In this document: positions 12,079 to 23,588 of the stretch, in pieces
Numbering within the stretch: position 1 is the first letter of the stretch
Layout of the letters: every line of letters begins with the position of its first letter
Source: Talpa occidentalis
Lineage: Eukaryota; Chordata; Mammalia; Eulipotyphla; Talpidae
Assembly: GCF_014898055.3 (NCBI RefSeq)
Contig: NW_026555331.1
Location: 104,033,194 to 104,097,193 of the forward strand
Direction: 5' to 3'
DNA length: 64,000 bases
Notes under the pieces: model-generated
Databases searched by the model: none
The model's input: the letters and a program-made list of their open reading frames with translations, nothing else
Told to the model about the DNA's origin: nothing
Position numbers and translations under genes: made by a program

Positions 12079-12349
12079 GGGGCCTCCCCTGGTGGCACAG
12101 TGGTAGAGCGCTGGGCTGCGAAGCTGCCCGCAGCCACTGCAGCGCCCGTTCCATCCACCGCCACCGGCGAGGGACCCACATGGCGCATAGACCTCTCCTG
12201 CCGCCCGCTGCTCCCCTCAGCAGTGTACTTCGGTCCTTCTGCCTGCTCTGCTCCCTGCTCTGGCTCTGGTGAATTCTCTCACCCTCCCGCGCTTCTGACT
12301 GTACCCGGTGCTTGTATAAATAAATAAATAAATAAAATCTTAAAAAAAA
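12079..12349 (+). mobile_element. SINE, type A, copy 6
   Basis: Full-length copy with a pure (TAAA)n-AATAAAATCTT tail. A weak flanking duplication is possible: attcatctgg at 12071-12080 against aaatcacctgg at 12359-12369. The ORF spanning it (11977-12327) only reads through the GC-rich SINE body. Confidence 0.95.
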
Positions 12350-12369
12350 GAGAGAGAGAAATCACCTGG

Positions 12370-13600
12370 AAGCTTTGTGAAAGAAAAACCGGAGAGAAGA
12401 AATACCAAATCCAGTTAGGATATTACAGAATGATACAGGCAAAAGATTGTGACATGTGGATTTAAGATCAGAGCAATGGAATCAGAGAAGTGGATTCAAG
12501 AGTGGGGGAACTTGAGTATACAAAGATTAGCATTTACACTATTCATTAGTGAAGAAAGGAGGGTAATATGTTTTAGGTATTTCTAGGGTCTTATTTCTAC
12601 TATAACCATAAAATGTATGTTCTGTCTGTTTCTGCCTTTTTGTTTACACTAGAATAATAGGCTGGTTTTAGCTTATTTATGTTAACTTAAGTGTCAGTAT
12701 GTTTCTATTTTAATCTCCCCAGGGATTCCAACTTGCAGCTTCAGTTGAGGACAACTGACCTTGAATAAGATACTCTGTAGTCTCTAAATAAGCACACTTG
12801 CTCATGTTGCTCTCCACCCACTCATTATAGCACCCATGGGGGCTCATTCCCCAGCCACAACTGAGGGCAGTCCACAGAATTCCTTGATGTTCAGCAGTTC
12901 TTGATAGGGAAACACTTTCATGCAAACTCCTGGCCAGCTCATCTTCCTATGACCTTCAGAGTTCAGTGTCACAACTGATGGTGTGAACAGAAATCATCCT
13001 AACTGAGACCAATAATGAATACAAAAGAGTTACAAGATAAGTTATTTCCCTTGCTTCCCGTCTGAAGTACATACAATACCTACTGAATTCACAGATACAC
13101 CCCAGAGTGAATGTTAGGTGAAGAGAATAAAAGTGCTGACATCCAAAAGGGAGCTATTGTTCTAAATTCAATTTCCTGATTTTTCTACCAAATTTAGTAT
13201 TATGTGAATATTCAATAAGTTGTTGGTGCAGGCTTTATAGATATACCTGTAGCAAATTCTTTAAATAGACAAGAGAGGTAATTCTAGCAAATGCAAAGCT
13301 AAACACAAATGTGAAGAGATAATCTTCCTGCTAAATTATCAGTAATCATACCTTAGATACTACACTTCCTACTAAGGTGTGTGGATGTTGAGGTGTGTGG
13401 TATCTTAATATTGCTCTCTTGTGCTCAAAGCATATAGCATAATTCATTACATAGTGTATGACTTCCTGGCATGACACATAGGAGGCCACTTGAAAGTCAA
13501 ATTACTCATATTATTACCTCGAAGCTACGCAAAACTTTAGCATTCTTATAACTGAGACAGGAGTAGCTAAGCGTCTGGAAAGCCGCTATCATAAATTTCT
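12370..13600. other. No recognisable feature
   Basis: No gene or named repeat. The minus-strand 71-codon ORF at 12710-12925 has no identifiable domain. Confidence 0.5.
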
Positions 13601-14150
13601 TGGACCCATTGTTTCTATGTGTTTTTTTTTTTTTTTTGCAATTTATGCATTTTTGAGCTATTTTTATAGCTTATCGCTGCCCATGTGCATGGAAGCAAGA
13701 AACTGCAGGACCCTGAGCCCAAACTGGTCAAAGCCAGGTGATGAGGCATACACAGAACAACCAAAAGTGACCTACGGTGGCAGGAGACTCGTAACACTGA
13801 AATTCCCACCTCTGAGAGGTGTTTAGCCTCCATTTTCAGAACATGTGACATATGAGGTAAGTATAGCAACTGCACATGTGCGAAGAAACACGGCCCTAGA
13901 ACTTCCAAGAAAGAAACCACTCAGTTGTGCTGTTGCCTTATTTGTTTCTTGCCAGAAAGTCCTGAACTCTATGGAAACCAAGCTAAAGCTTTAATCAGGG
14001 AGCCTCCTTTCAGAAGGGAGCTCCCTGGAGCTCTGTCTCTTGCTCTGTTGTTCACAACGAACCTTGAACCTCAGCGCTCCTGCCTCCTCCACTCAGTGTC
14101 CACGTTCTCATGCCTGAGTGAGGTACCCAAGGACCTGCCAGACACATAAC
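13601..14150. other. GC-richer unexplained block, possibly an old LTR
   Basis: After a T15 tract (13621-13636) the base composition rises to about half G+C until 14150. The block holds three overlapping ORFs on both strands (13615-13920 minus; 13617-13826 and 13925-14149 plus), a pattern more typical of an eroded LTR or promoter than of an exon. No TATA box, poly(A) signal or TSD could be placed, so the assignment is open. Confidence 0.35.
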
Positions 14151-14869
14151 CATTGATTTAAAAAATCTTTTCTTGAGGAAAATTTTTAATAAGTTTTGCT
14201 AAAGTAAAACGGTCTCCAGTTTCCAAATCAAAAGTCATTCTTTTCCAGAACTTCCTCTTGGGTTACATGTTAGTTAAGGTGACACAATCCTCCCATAACT
14301 GGTAATATCTACTGCTGTTTCGGGTGTCCCCGGAGAAGCCCACAAGTAACTACCTCACCTACTCTCAACCAGATAAAAATCAATAGCTTCTTAACTCTTG
14401 TTTCTATCAATAGCATGAAACTTCAATTCCTTTCCTATGGCATTCATCCTAATTTTTTTAGATGAATTTTCACCATGGATTTTACTTTGAAAGACTATGG
14501 GAGAGAAGTGCCTATTATTTATTTATTTGCTTGTGGTATTTAACATTTCATCTTAGGATTTCAACAATTTGTGGTACGCTAAATGTTCTGGTTTAGAAAA
14601 TAGAGAAAGAGAGAAATTGACTCCATCTTTCTTTTAAATTTCCCTCACCCTTGCAGACTTTCCCCTCACCTTCTCTTTCACTTAATATTCCAATATGGGG
14701 GCAGAGGGGTATTCCTGGCCATGGGCTGGTCTGTGTCAATTTTGCTCATATCCACTGCTTTCCAGCCTGCTATCCCTTTCAACCAGGTTACTCCATACTC
14801 TGTTAGCTTCTGGCGCTGCAACCTATAGATTAAAGTCCAGCTCCTAGAAACAAAATTTATATTTACTTT
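14151..14869. other. No confidently recognisable feature
   Basis: AT-rich except for 14700-14850, whose 'ccactgctttccagcctgct' and 'attaaagtccagctcctaga' have an L2-antisense flavour, too weak for a call. Confidence 0.4.
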
Positions 14870-15070
14870 TATTAAATAAAATTAAATCTGCACTCATGCC
14901 TTTTATTTTTCTCTCCACCATATCACCCGTTTCCATACCTCATCTGCCTCCCTCCCTTGTCCCTCTACCCTTTCCCCTCTTCCCTCTGGTAACCATTATT
15001 TTCTTTTGCTGAGTTAGAATTTTTATTTTTTCTCTTGCTTGTGTGTCCCTTACATCCTGATTTGGATTCA
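14870..15070 (-). mobile_element. L1M 3' UTR fragment, antisense
   Basis: A pyrimidine-rich run ending 'cttccctctggtaaccatta' near 14980 matches the antisense L1 3' UTR motif 'tctggtaaccactagttt'. The element is old and its ends are indistinct. Confidence 0.5.
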
Positions 15071-15335
15071 TTTCATTTTCCATCATTATCTGTCACTACA
15101 AATCTCTGAAGTATATTTCATCCCTAAGTTGCCTCTGTGTCATTGCTCACATCATTCTCTGAGTCTGAAAAACCAAAATACTATCCCCTTTCTTCTTTCT
15201 TCTGTTCCTTCCTCCTGTTCATCTTCCAGTGTTCAGCTCCATTGCCACTTCCTTAGTTCAGTTTATCCCAATACCATCGGTAGGAGCTTCTTCCATCTAG
15301 CTTTAATGGCATTTTGTTTATTTACAATAAAATTT
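15071..15335 (-). mobile_element. L2 fragment, antisense
   Basis: 'cttccagtgttcagctccat', 'tgccacttccttagttcag' and the following pyrimidine-rich text follow the antisense L2 series ('ccttcaggtctcagctcaaa ... cacttcctcagagaag'). The 117-codon ORF starting at 15039 reads through this repeat and is not a gene. Confidence 0.55.
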
Positions 15336-15350
15336 AAAATAATGTATTTA

Positions 15351-15617
15351 GGGCCTCCCTTGTGGCACAAGGGGTTAAGATGCAACCCATGAAGCTATCT
15401 GCAGCCACTGCAGCATGAGTTCCATCCCCGGCCAGAGAGGTACCCTCATGGCACAGCAGACCTCTCCTGACTCGCCTGCTGCTCCCCTCAGCAGTGTATT
15501 TTAGTAGATCCATCTGTTCTGTTCCCCACTCTGTCTCTGGTGAATCCTCTCACCCCCCCCCCCGCACCTCTGGCCTACACCCCAGTTCTTGTATGCCTAA
15601 ATAAATAAATCTTTAAA
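15351..15617 (+). mobile_element. SINE, type B, copy 7
   Basis: Full-length copy with a C10 expansion in the body near 15554-15563. It is bounded by a perfect 15-bp TSD, aaaataatgtattta, at 15336-15350 and 15618-15632. The A-rich target is typical of L1-endonuclease insertion. Confidence 0.96.
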
Positions 15618-15632
15618 AAAATAATGTATTTA

Positions 15633-15802
15633 TTACTATTATTATCATCATCATTAGTATTAAGGCCTTACTATGCTCCAGTTTGTTAATTCTTTCAAAC
15701 ATCATCATTATTATGCCATCTGAGTGGCCCCTCTATAAGACTGACTCATTTAAAGCCACAAGTTAGGAAATACAGAACTGAAACCAGATCCTCAACTCCT
15801 GA
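15633..15802 (+). repeat. MIR
   Basis: 'ccttactatgctccagtttg', then 'catcatcattattatgccat' and 'aaagccacaagttaggaaat', 'aactgaaaccagatcct' follow the sense order of a MIR (tactatgtgccag, attattatcccc, cacagctagtaag, cggaaccag). Confidence 0.65.
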
Positions 15803-15817
15803 GACAAGTCTCTTTTA

Positions 15818-16091
15818 TTTTTTTTTTAAAGATTTATTTATTCATGCAAAGAAGAACCAGGGTACAGGCCAGAGATGTGGGAGGGTGAGAGGATTCACCA
15901 GAGACAGAGTGGGGAACAGAACAGGCAGACTGACTGAAATATACTGCTGAGGGGAACAGCGGGCGAGACAGGAGAGGTCTGCCGTGCCATGTGGGTACCT
16001 TGCCGGCTGACTGGGATCAAACCCATGCTGCAGAGGCTGCAGACAGCTTCACAGCGCTGCACTCAACCACCTGAGCCACCAGGAGAGGCCC
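15818..16091 (-). mobile_element. SINE, type B, copy 8
   Basis: Inverted full-length copy. The TSD is gacaagtctctttta (15803-15817) and gacaattctctttta (16092-16106), one mismatch. It lies between a MIR and an L2 end. Confidence 0.95.
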
Positions 16092-16106
16092 GACAATTCT
16101 CTTTTA

Positions 16107-16265
16107 GAGCCTTCTGCCCAATACCATAATTATTATTCACAACTGTCTCTCCTTGGGAACTGTAAATTCCTTGAGATGTGGACCCACATCTTTGTAGCTC
16201 TGTGTCCCCAAAGTGTGTAGCATGCTGTTCTGTGCATAACACTTTTCAGATTCTTTAACAAATAG
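16107..16265 (-). mobile_element. L2 3' end, antisense
   Basis: 'gtaaattccttgagatgtgg', 'cacatctttgtagctctgtg' and 'tccccaaagtgtgtagcatg' match the antisense L2 3' end series 'gtaagctccttgagggcagg ... tttgtatccccagcgcctag'. Confidence 0.7.
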
Positions 16266-17149
16266 AAGGAGGATGTGGGAATTTGACAACTCTAATAGAG
16301 GACATTTTTCTTACACCTTTCCTTTCTTTCCTACCACCCACTACCCCAACTCAGGTACCACAACTGCGCATAATGCACAAAACGGAAGACGCAGCCATAG
16401 CAGAGCTCTCGCCCCACGTTCTGTCCTGAGAAGGGAAGCAGAACACATAGCGCATGATGAGCAGCCCAACATGGGCACAACACTTGAGAGTCCGTTAGAA
16501 ATATGACAGCAGTTCAAGCTAATTTCCACACAACTGGTGACAATTTTGTTTAAGCAGCAAGCATCCCAACCCTCCAAGCATTACTACCATAAAATTTATT
16601 GAGCAATAACAATTGCTAGATGCAATTCAGAATGCTGAATTAGACATCATCTTTACCCAGGAGACTGGCAATTTAACATCCATAGAACTTCAGAAATATA
16701 AGGAGTAGAAAAGGCTGCTGCCATCTCCCACCCATACATGCAGGCAATAAGCAATGCAGCAGGACTCCTACAGGGAGTCAGAGTAGTCCTGGATACTGAG
16801 TTAGGCACTCGGCAAAGATGAAGATGCATTAACTTACTCAGACTGAGATGACAGCACTTAGTGTGCCAGAACAGTGACTTACCTTACAGACCTGAGTGTC
16901 CCAAACAAGTTAGTAGAGCTTCTAAACATGATAAATGTTCTACAAGAGTTTATGAAGTGAGATCACAAGTGGTTGGCCCTAGAAATAAACTTGTAAAAGA
17001 GCTGGAAATATAAATCTCACCTCTCCTTGCAGCATCACCTCCTGTTCCCTGGCATGTTCTCCTTTATTCCATGAGGATCCATTCCATTTCTAATTTCAAC
17101 CAATGTCTGCTAAATCTTTAACTGGCAATGGGCCAATGAATGCATTCCA
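16266..17149. other. No recognisable feature
   Basis: No repeat named. A CpG-containing patch near 16345-16500 carries ORFs on both strands (77 and 78 codons) without motifs. Confidence 0.45.
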
Positions 17150-17216
17150 TTTTAAAGTTAATTTTTATTTTGATTAAGGTAATACAGGCACATCATCTAA
17201 AAAGTAAAACATGATA

Positions 17217-17478
17217 GGGCCTCCCCGGTGGCGCAGCAGTTGAGCGCTGGGCGCGAAGCTGCCCGCAGCCTCTGCAGCACAGGTTTGATCCCCGGCCGCC
17301 GGCGGAGGGTCCCACGTGGGCGCAGACCTCTCTTGCCGCCCGCTGCTCCTCTCAGCAGTGTACTTCGGTCCTTCAGCCTGCTCTGCTCCCCGCTCTGGCT
17401 CTGGTGAATTCTCTCACCCTACCGTGCTTCTGACTGTACCCAGTGCTTGTATAAATAAATAAATCTTAAAAAAAAAAG
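17217..17478 (+). mobile_element. SINE, type A, copy 9
   Basis: Full-length copy with a perfect 13-bp TSD, gtaaaacatgata, at 17204-17216 and 17479-17491. Confidence 0.96.
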
Positions 17479-17565
17479 GTAAAACATGATAAAAAGTAGT
17501 CCCTTGGCCCATCCTTTTCCAACCCCTTTTCCGGTTTCCTTATGGTAACCACATTCAATTATTTT

Positions 17566-17858
17566 TTTTTTAAAGATTTATTTATTTGTTTGTTTGTTTT
17601 AGATTTATTTATTTATTTATTTATACAAGCACTGGGTACAGTCAGAAGCACGGGAGAGTGAGAGAATTCACCAGAGCCAGAGCGGGGAGCAGAGCAGGCA
17701 GAAGGACCGAAGTACACTGCTGAGGGAAGTAGTGGGCGTCAGGAGAGGTCTGCGCGCCATGCGGTGGCCAGGGAGCAGCCGGGGATCGAACCAGCACAGC
17801 AGAGGCTGCGGGCAGCTTCACAACCCAGCGCTCAACCGCTGCGCCACCGGGCAGGCCC
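17566..17858 (-). mobile_element. SINE, type A, copy 10
   Basis: Inverted copy with a perfect 15-bp TSD, acattcaattatttt, at 17551-17565 and 17859-17873. Its tail is lengthened by (TTTG)n and (TTTA)n runs. It sits 74 bp from copy 9 in the opposite orientation, so the two could pair as an inverted repeat in a transcript. Confidence 0.96.
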
Positions 17859-17960
17859 ACATTCAATTATTTTAGCTGTTTCTTTTGGTGTTTACATCTA
17901 TTGCACAAATAATGTGCTCATACTATTATTTCTTGATTTTTGAGTGTTAAATATTACCTA

Positions 17961-18879
17961 CTTACTTCCTTCTATGGAAGCTAAGGGATTCTCATCACAC
18001 ATCCCCCACACACACACTCCCAACAAGCCCACATACTTCCACTTTTCCATTTTCCCAACATGTTATAACACAATTTTTAGGCTAAATCTATAATCAAAGC
18101 TTAATAATTATGCATCTTATGGATCTATTAATATTGTTTACAACTCAGTCATGTATTTCTTAGGGAATAAAAAGCTGTATAAGAGATACTATTAATTGTA
18201 ACTAATTACAATTAATATAGTTATATTACATTGTTAATTATATTATAATTATTCATGTCTCTTGTACAACTTTTTATTTCCTAATAGTTCATACCTCCCT
18301 CTTTTTTGTTGTTGTTGCTTGATTTTCTATATACCTGTCATGAACTCATTCTCAAACTCTCCCTTAGAACTGAAAACTCCTCTCACATAGTCAACACCTC
18401 ATGCAAGCTGGTGATTTGATTTGTTTCTTGGAGCCTTCTGTCTGGACACCTCTGTCCTTCCCTCATAGCCTGGAAGATCTGTAAGGCTGCTTGATCCCTC
18501 CCCTGTGGATTTCCCTTTGTCATCAGCCCCCCAATTCCTACTGCCTCCCGCTTGGGATAGATCCCTTATCTTTTTTATTTCATGCTTTAAATGGCCAGGA
18601 ATAAAAAGTGTCAAGAAGAAAACGTGTTGCCTTCAGGCAACACGCAGTTCTGACCCAATGAAGAAGAACAGTAAGAGCCTAGCATATTTTAAAGGAAGTA
18701 TCTGGAACCTGTCATTCTAAAAAGTTCATTTATTGTGCTATTACACAATATGCCTAAAGTCATCCTGCTGTAAAGGTCACTTAAGAAAACTATAGGAAGG
18801 TTTCAGAATAGACCAAAACAGCTGGTCTATTGATAAACTTCTGCTAGCACCATGCTAAAGGGAAAAGAATAGATTGCAG
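17961..18879. other. No recognisable repeat apart from a short palindrome
   Basis: AT-rich sequence containing a (CA)n patch near 18005 and the palindrome listed separately. No gene signal; the overlapping 71-codon ORFs on opposite strands near 18399-18720 share no recognised motif. Confidence 0.45.
18623..18644. repeat. Perfect 22-bp palindrome
   Basis: The left arm CGTGTTGCCT and the right arm AGGCAACACG are exact reverse complements separated by two bases (TC). It is not part of any repeat I recognise. Confidence 0.9.
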
Positions 18880-19085
18880 GTTCAGGAGAATGGTATTCGA
18901 GGAGTCTGGTTCCACTCCCATGGGTCATGAAGCTTTGGGCATATTTTCAGACTTCTCTCATTCAACTTCCTTGTCTGAAAACTGACTGTAATAATACCCA
19001 ATAAAACTGCTTTGAGGATCACAAGATAATGTTATATGCAAATGTCTGGTACACAAAGGACTCCTGGTAAATATTTGTTGCATCC
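18880..19085 (-). repeat. MIR, antisense
   Basis: 'gcaggttcaggagaatggta', 'tctggttccactccca', 'gaagctttgggcatattt', 'gtctgaaaactgactgtaat' and 'tgctttgaggatcacaagat' follow the antisense MIR order through to 'gtaaatatttgttg'. Confidence 0.8.
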
Positions 19086-21099
19086 AAATTGCAGTAGGTC
19101 TTGAGCAGTGCTAGGGCTTTGAGATTAAAACGATATAGAATCCTCAGATCCACTCAAAGCCTGCTTAAAATAAAAGAACACTTTTTTTTATGAACTCAAC
19201 ACCTTCTATTAACAAGCAGCCTAGACAAATCAGCCCTAGATCAAACAAGAAATTTTGGAACTGCTGGAGAATTCACCTCTTCTCTGAGATTATTATATTA
19301 TAGGGACACCAGTAAGTAGAGGTTTTAGGCTTTATTCTGTAGGTTTCTGTAGGCTTTATTCTGCAATGATTTCCAAGGAAAACATTAACCTTTTTAAACT
19401 AGGGAATGACAGCTTAAGGAAGATTACTCTGCTGGAAATGATTTGGTAGCCAAGAGTGAAATGGGAAAGATCATGTGGGAAGCAATTTAAATATTTCTAG
19501 TGGGCACTTTGAACATTCAAGAAATGGTGGTAGTAATGATGGACCTGGTATGAAGTCATGAAACCTCTTACTGACAATAAACTGCTCATGGAAAAAGCCT
19601 AGTTTACCTACTGGAGAAGGGTGTGTTCATCATACATTAGTCCCAGTGTTAGGGGAAAAAGGATGCGTAACACCAGGAACTACTTCAAAAAATAATTGCT
19701 TTGAGTAGTTGATTGTTTTTCCTATTATTCTTACTAATTTGTATATAAAACTGCATCTTGGCTTAAAGCAGATCCTTTTAAGTAAAGTTAATTACTTATG
19801 TAAAGTTTATTCTAACACAAATGCTTCAGTTTTGAGGAGGGAGGACAGAAAAATTACTTTGAAAGGACAAGATATAAATGTGAGAGTTTAGTGAACTAGG
19901 TCAAAATTTTGGCTTAAGCTTTTAGTGTATAAACATACTTTTAAGTTTTTTAAGCAATGAGAATAGGAAATGGGCTTAAAATAGGAGTACTCTATTCTAT
20001 TTCAGACCTGTGTGAAATCAGAGGACTCACCAGTTGCAAGGAATCGTGGCTAACATTTTGGGTTACACAAGGCAAAAAAATCACCTCATTATTTGTGTTT
20101 CACTTATGACGGGAAACTCATCTTCTCAAATATTGCCATGGTTTTCAGCAGCAAGATCATTTAGGTTTGCCATTTCAGGGGCTATTAAAAAATATTGGGT
20201 GGACATTACTAGGTTCATGTGCTTGTTTACTTCTTTCATTTTTCTCTTTGCTGACCAAAGGAAATTACAAACCATTATGTGCAACTGTGCCATCATTACA
20301 GATTTATGAGAGAAATAAATGACTCCTTTGACGGATTTAAGAATGCAGAAGTCTTAAGTAGATGCTTTCCTCAAAATACAGTTCCACTTCCCACTCCCAA
20401 ACCTGATCTCACTCTCAAACTCCCTCCTCTGGACCACTAGCCTAATGCAAAGGAAACAGAATATTTTTTTTTTAATTGTTTCACAAAACCTACCACCATG
20501 ATATTCAATTTTTCAAAGAAATTCATAATTGTATTCAATATTAATCTTCCTAAAGGCAAGGTAATTTCATGGAAATGTCCATTTCTTAATGATAAAGAAC
20601 AGGATATAAAAGCTCATAAGTGGTAAACCATGCCCTCTAAAGTAGGACAGTTTTAATGAGCTGTCAAATAGTGAGCAGTGATGGAATATTTTTGAGTCAA
20701 AAAGAAACTGGGAAGTGTTGAACTTGCCAATAAGGTCCCAAGAAACATCCTTCAAGTAAGTATTGAAAAACTATTATGTTAAATGCACAGTTTTACTAAA
20801 TCATCACACACACTGGATCAGGTAGCATAAGAAAGCCAATGATTGGTAAGATGACCTATTGAGTTGTTAACGAAGCCAAGTCCTCTCAATTCTAGAAAAG
20901 TGAAGGCGAGAGAAGCTGCAGTGAGAAGAGAAGGAACATAGTAGATTGTAAACACTAGCTTGCAAATCCCTACCATTCCTGAAGCTGCACCACCGTGCAC
21001 TACGACTTTGAATCATGTGGGGGATATGACTGACGTCAGCCTGCTGGCGATGACATCTGCCTATCACTCCACCATTAGTGGGGTAACTAAAACATCCTA
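19086..21099. other. No recognisable feature
   Basis: About 2 kb without a named repeat. Open frames up to 91 codons (20034-20309) have no motif or splice context. The stretch 20000-20330 is moderately complex and could be single-copy sequence. Confidence 0.45.
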
Positions 21100-21159
21100 C
21101 ATTAAACCTCAGTTTTGACTAAGAAAAAACCACACAGTCTCCCAACAAAATAGAGGTAG

Positions 21160-21660
21160 CTATTGTCTTTTCAATCCACAAAGCTTTTATGTAACCAAAA
21201 AAAAGCTTATTATATTACAAAAATTAACTTATACAGAAAGTGGTGGGAGAAGTGGAAGACTGCTATAACAGCAACCTAAAACATGGGACCAGGGAGCAGA
21301 GACTAGAAAAGTGGCAGGAAAATTATTAGTCAAAATTGGTGAAATGGTGAATAAATTGATAGCAGAGGCTAAAATATTGGTAAAGAAACTATTAGAGGAC
21401 CCTGGGGAAAAAAATGGCAACCTATATTATATAGCAGTAGCTTTGATAATTTGGAAGACAGAAAAATTACCTAATGAATTTGTAGAATTAGCTAAGGTTA
21501 TTAATAGGCAAAATGTTGAAGGAGTAGATTTTTTAATTTCATAAAATAAGACTAAAATAAATGAACTAAAGAAAAGACTGCAGTTTTCCTACAGAATTCA
21601 TAGGCAATGTAAAGGAGTTAGCATTTGAAAGCTTGGAAAACAAACCAATTGCATATTTCT
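21160..21660 (+). pseudogene. Retroviral gag-like fossil (MaLR/ERVL-type, tentative)
   Basis: A 77-codon ORF (21311-21544) is rich in Lys, Leu, Ile and Glu, with amphipathic helical spacing. Upstream is 'tgggaccagggagcagagac' and downstream 'gaactaaagaaaagactgca', 'ttcctacagaattcatagg'. This style is what I expect from the interior of a decayed MaLR/ERVL element, but I cannot place a specific domain. There is no protease, polymerase or flanking LTR, and the frame closes on both sides, so it cannot encode a working Gag. It could also be an unrelated high-copy repeat. Confidence 0.35.
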
Positions 21661-21690
21661 GGTCTCTCTAGCCATTAAGAAATTCCCAAG

Positions 21691-21967
21691 TGGGCCTCCC
21701 AAATGGCACAAGGGGCTAAGTGTCAGCACTATGAAGCAATCCGCAGCTACTGCAGCACGAGTTCGATCCCCAGCCAAGGAGGTGACCCAAATGGCACAGC
21801 AGACCTCTTCTGTCTCACCCGCTGCTCCCCTCAGCAGTGTATTTCAGTAGATCCACCTGTTCTGCTCCCCACTCTGTCTCTGGTGAATCCTCTCACCCCC
21901 CCACCCCCCGCACCTCTGGTCTACACCCCAGCTCTTGTATGCATAAATAAATCTTTAAAAAAAAGAA
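21691..21967 (+). mobile_element. SINE, type B, copy 11
   Basis: Full-length copy inserted at the right edge of the gag-like fossil. The TSD is approximately aagaaattcccaa at 21677-21689 and 21968-21980. Confidence 0.95.
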
Positions 21968-21980
21968 AAGAAATTCCCAA

Positions 21981-22689
21981 AGTAAAAACTGACTTCAGAC
22001 CAAAGATATAAATCTAGGGTCTAGCTGACCCTTTGTTAAACCACTGAACAGTGTAAGTTGATCCTAAAAGCTTAAGGATACTGTACCACAGTAGCCTGAC
22101 ATGTGGCTTCTCTCACAAGGACTTGGTAATGTAACTCTAAGGGCATGAAGAAGGCCAATGTTAGATTCACAGGAAGCCCACAAGTTTTTAAGAGAGTTGT
22201 ACTAATAAAATCCTTGCCAGCATGTATCATAACAGAAAGAATTCAAAAATTCAATTTTCTACTTGCAAGAAGCAGACTGAGAAAGCAATCCAGCTACAAA
22301 CATGGGCAATTTTTGGCTTAAAAGGAAGGGTATATCATAGGAAGAGGAAAGGGTTTTAGGGCAATAAATTCCTTCCTCCGAGAACCCCAAAAGACAAAAA
22401 ATCAGGGAGTCAGTTCTAGGAAGAACACTGCCTGCCTCTTGAGTCGAGGGAATCTGGCTATACATACCAAGCTAAACTTGGGAATTGCTATGGATCAGTA
22501 ACTGGCTCCTATTCTTCCCTTAAATGGGAGTGTTTGTTGCAAGAGGAACTGCACTCGAGAAGCTGTACTTAAGGGGGCTTATCCACATCTGGACCAGTTT
22601 ACGCAACTATCTGTCAAGATCTTGGACTTTAACCTTAATACCTTAGGATAAAATTATGGGTGGAGCAAAGCAGGGCTCCTGTGATATGT
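21981..22689. other. No recognisable feature
   Basis: No repeat or gene assigned. It may be a continuation of the same old retroelement as 21160-21660, but no landmark proves it. Confidence 0.4.
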
Positions 22690-23140
22690 AAGCATATTTC
22701 ACAAGAAAAGTGGGAATGATTTGTGTCTAGAAGGATTCATAAACTGTAAAAAAATGTCCACAAATTCCTCCCATCCCCAAATGCAAGCCTCTATACCACA
22801 TACCTTCACATCCCACTGCATAAAGAGGTAGAGTCTATTTTTCTGCCCCTCAAATCTGAACTTTACTATGTGCTTATTAATCAATTGTATATTGGCAAAC
22901 ATGAAATACACAGAGGCTTAAAAAGTGCTTATACATGGCTTGCCCTCTATGATAGCTTGGAATCTTTCTGCCACCATGTGAAGGAACCTGGGCTAGCCTG
23001 CCAGATGGTGAAAGAGAAATGGTTAGACCAACCCATCTTGGCCAGGTCAGTCCAGACCAGAGAATCTCCCAGACCCAGAGAACCATGAGAAATAATAGAT
23101 GCTATTTAATCCACAAAGTTTGAGTATGACTTTAACCCAC
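22690..23140 (+). mobile_element. MLT1-like MaLR LTR (tentative)
   Basis: The order 'gaggcttaaaaagtgcttat', 'ggcttgccctctatgatagc', 'ctgccaccatgtgaaggaac', 'ctgggctagcctgccagatg' and 'accatgagaaataatagatg' is that of an old mammalian LTR of MaLR type, in which the last motif is the poly(A) region. Ends are not sharp. Two ORFs (22870-23088 plus, 22877-23086 minus) are incidental. Confidence 0.55.
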
Positions 23141-23177
23141 AGATTAGACATACATTGGGTGAAAAATACTTTCCTTA

Positions 23178-23452
23178 TTTTTTTTAAAGATTTAATTATT
23201 TATGCATACAAGAACTGGGGTACAGGCCAGAGATGCGGGGGGTGAGAGGATTCACCAGAGACAGAGTGGGGAACAGAACAGTCAGACTGACTGAAAGACA
23301 CTGCTGAGGCGGGCAGTGAGTGAGTCAGGAGAGGTCTGCTGCACCATATGGGTTTCTCCCATATGGGAGAACTGGGAACTGAACTTGCACTGCAGAGGCT
23401 GCGGAGAGCTTCAAGTGCAGTGCTTAACCCCTTGAGCCACCAGGGAGGCCCC
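23178..23452 (-). mobile_element. SINE, type B, copy 12
   Basis: Inverted copy with a short duplication around 'tttctcccatatgggagaa' near 23350. No clear TSD is visible. Its left flank (23149-23177) is closely related to 25870-25898. Confidence 0.93.
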
Positions 23453-23588
23453 AGAGTTTGATTCTTAAAATAAAAACCAGAATCTATACAGATTTAGTTC
23501 CTGAATCTTTGTTTTTTCATGCTATAGTAATGTACTACAGGAATTTGCATTCCCTATCTAAGGTGAGTAGATTATTAAGCTGTGTGCC

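Larger units (their letters stand above)
17150..17960. repeat. Ancient repeat split by two SINEs
   Basis: Three pieces (17150-17216, 17492-17565, 17859-17960) read as one continuous old repeat once the SINEs are removed: 'taatacaggcacatcatcta', then 'cccatccttttccaacccct' and 'ttatggtaaccacattcaat', then 'ctgtttcttttggtgttta'. This order resembles an L1M-type 3' region ('ccagaggtaaccac ... ttttttgtgtatcc'), but the family is uncertain. Confidence 0.5.

Noticed and set aside
12104..12160. tRNA gene in the SINE heads
   Set aside because: A- and B-box motifs are present but the cloverleaf is incomplete and the sequence continues into SINE body and tail in every copy.
15039..15392. 117-codon ORF
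   Set aside because: It spans an antisense L1/L2 fragment and the first bases of a SINE.
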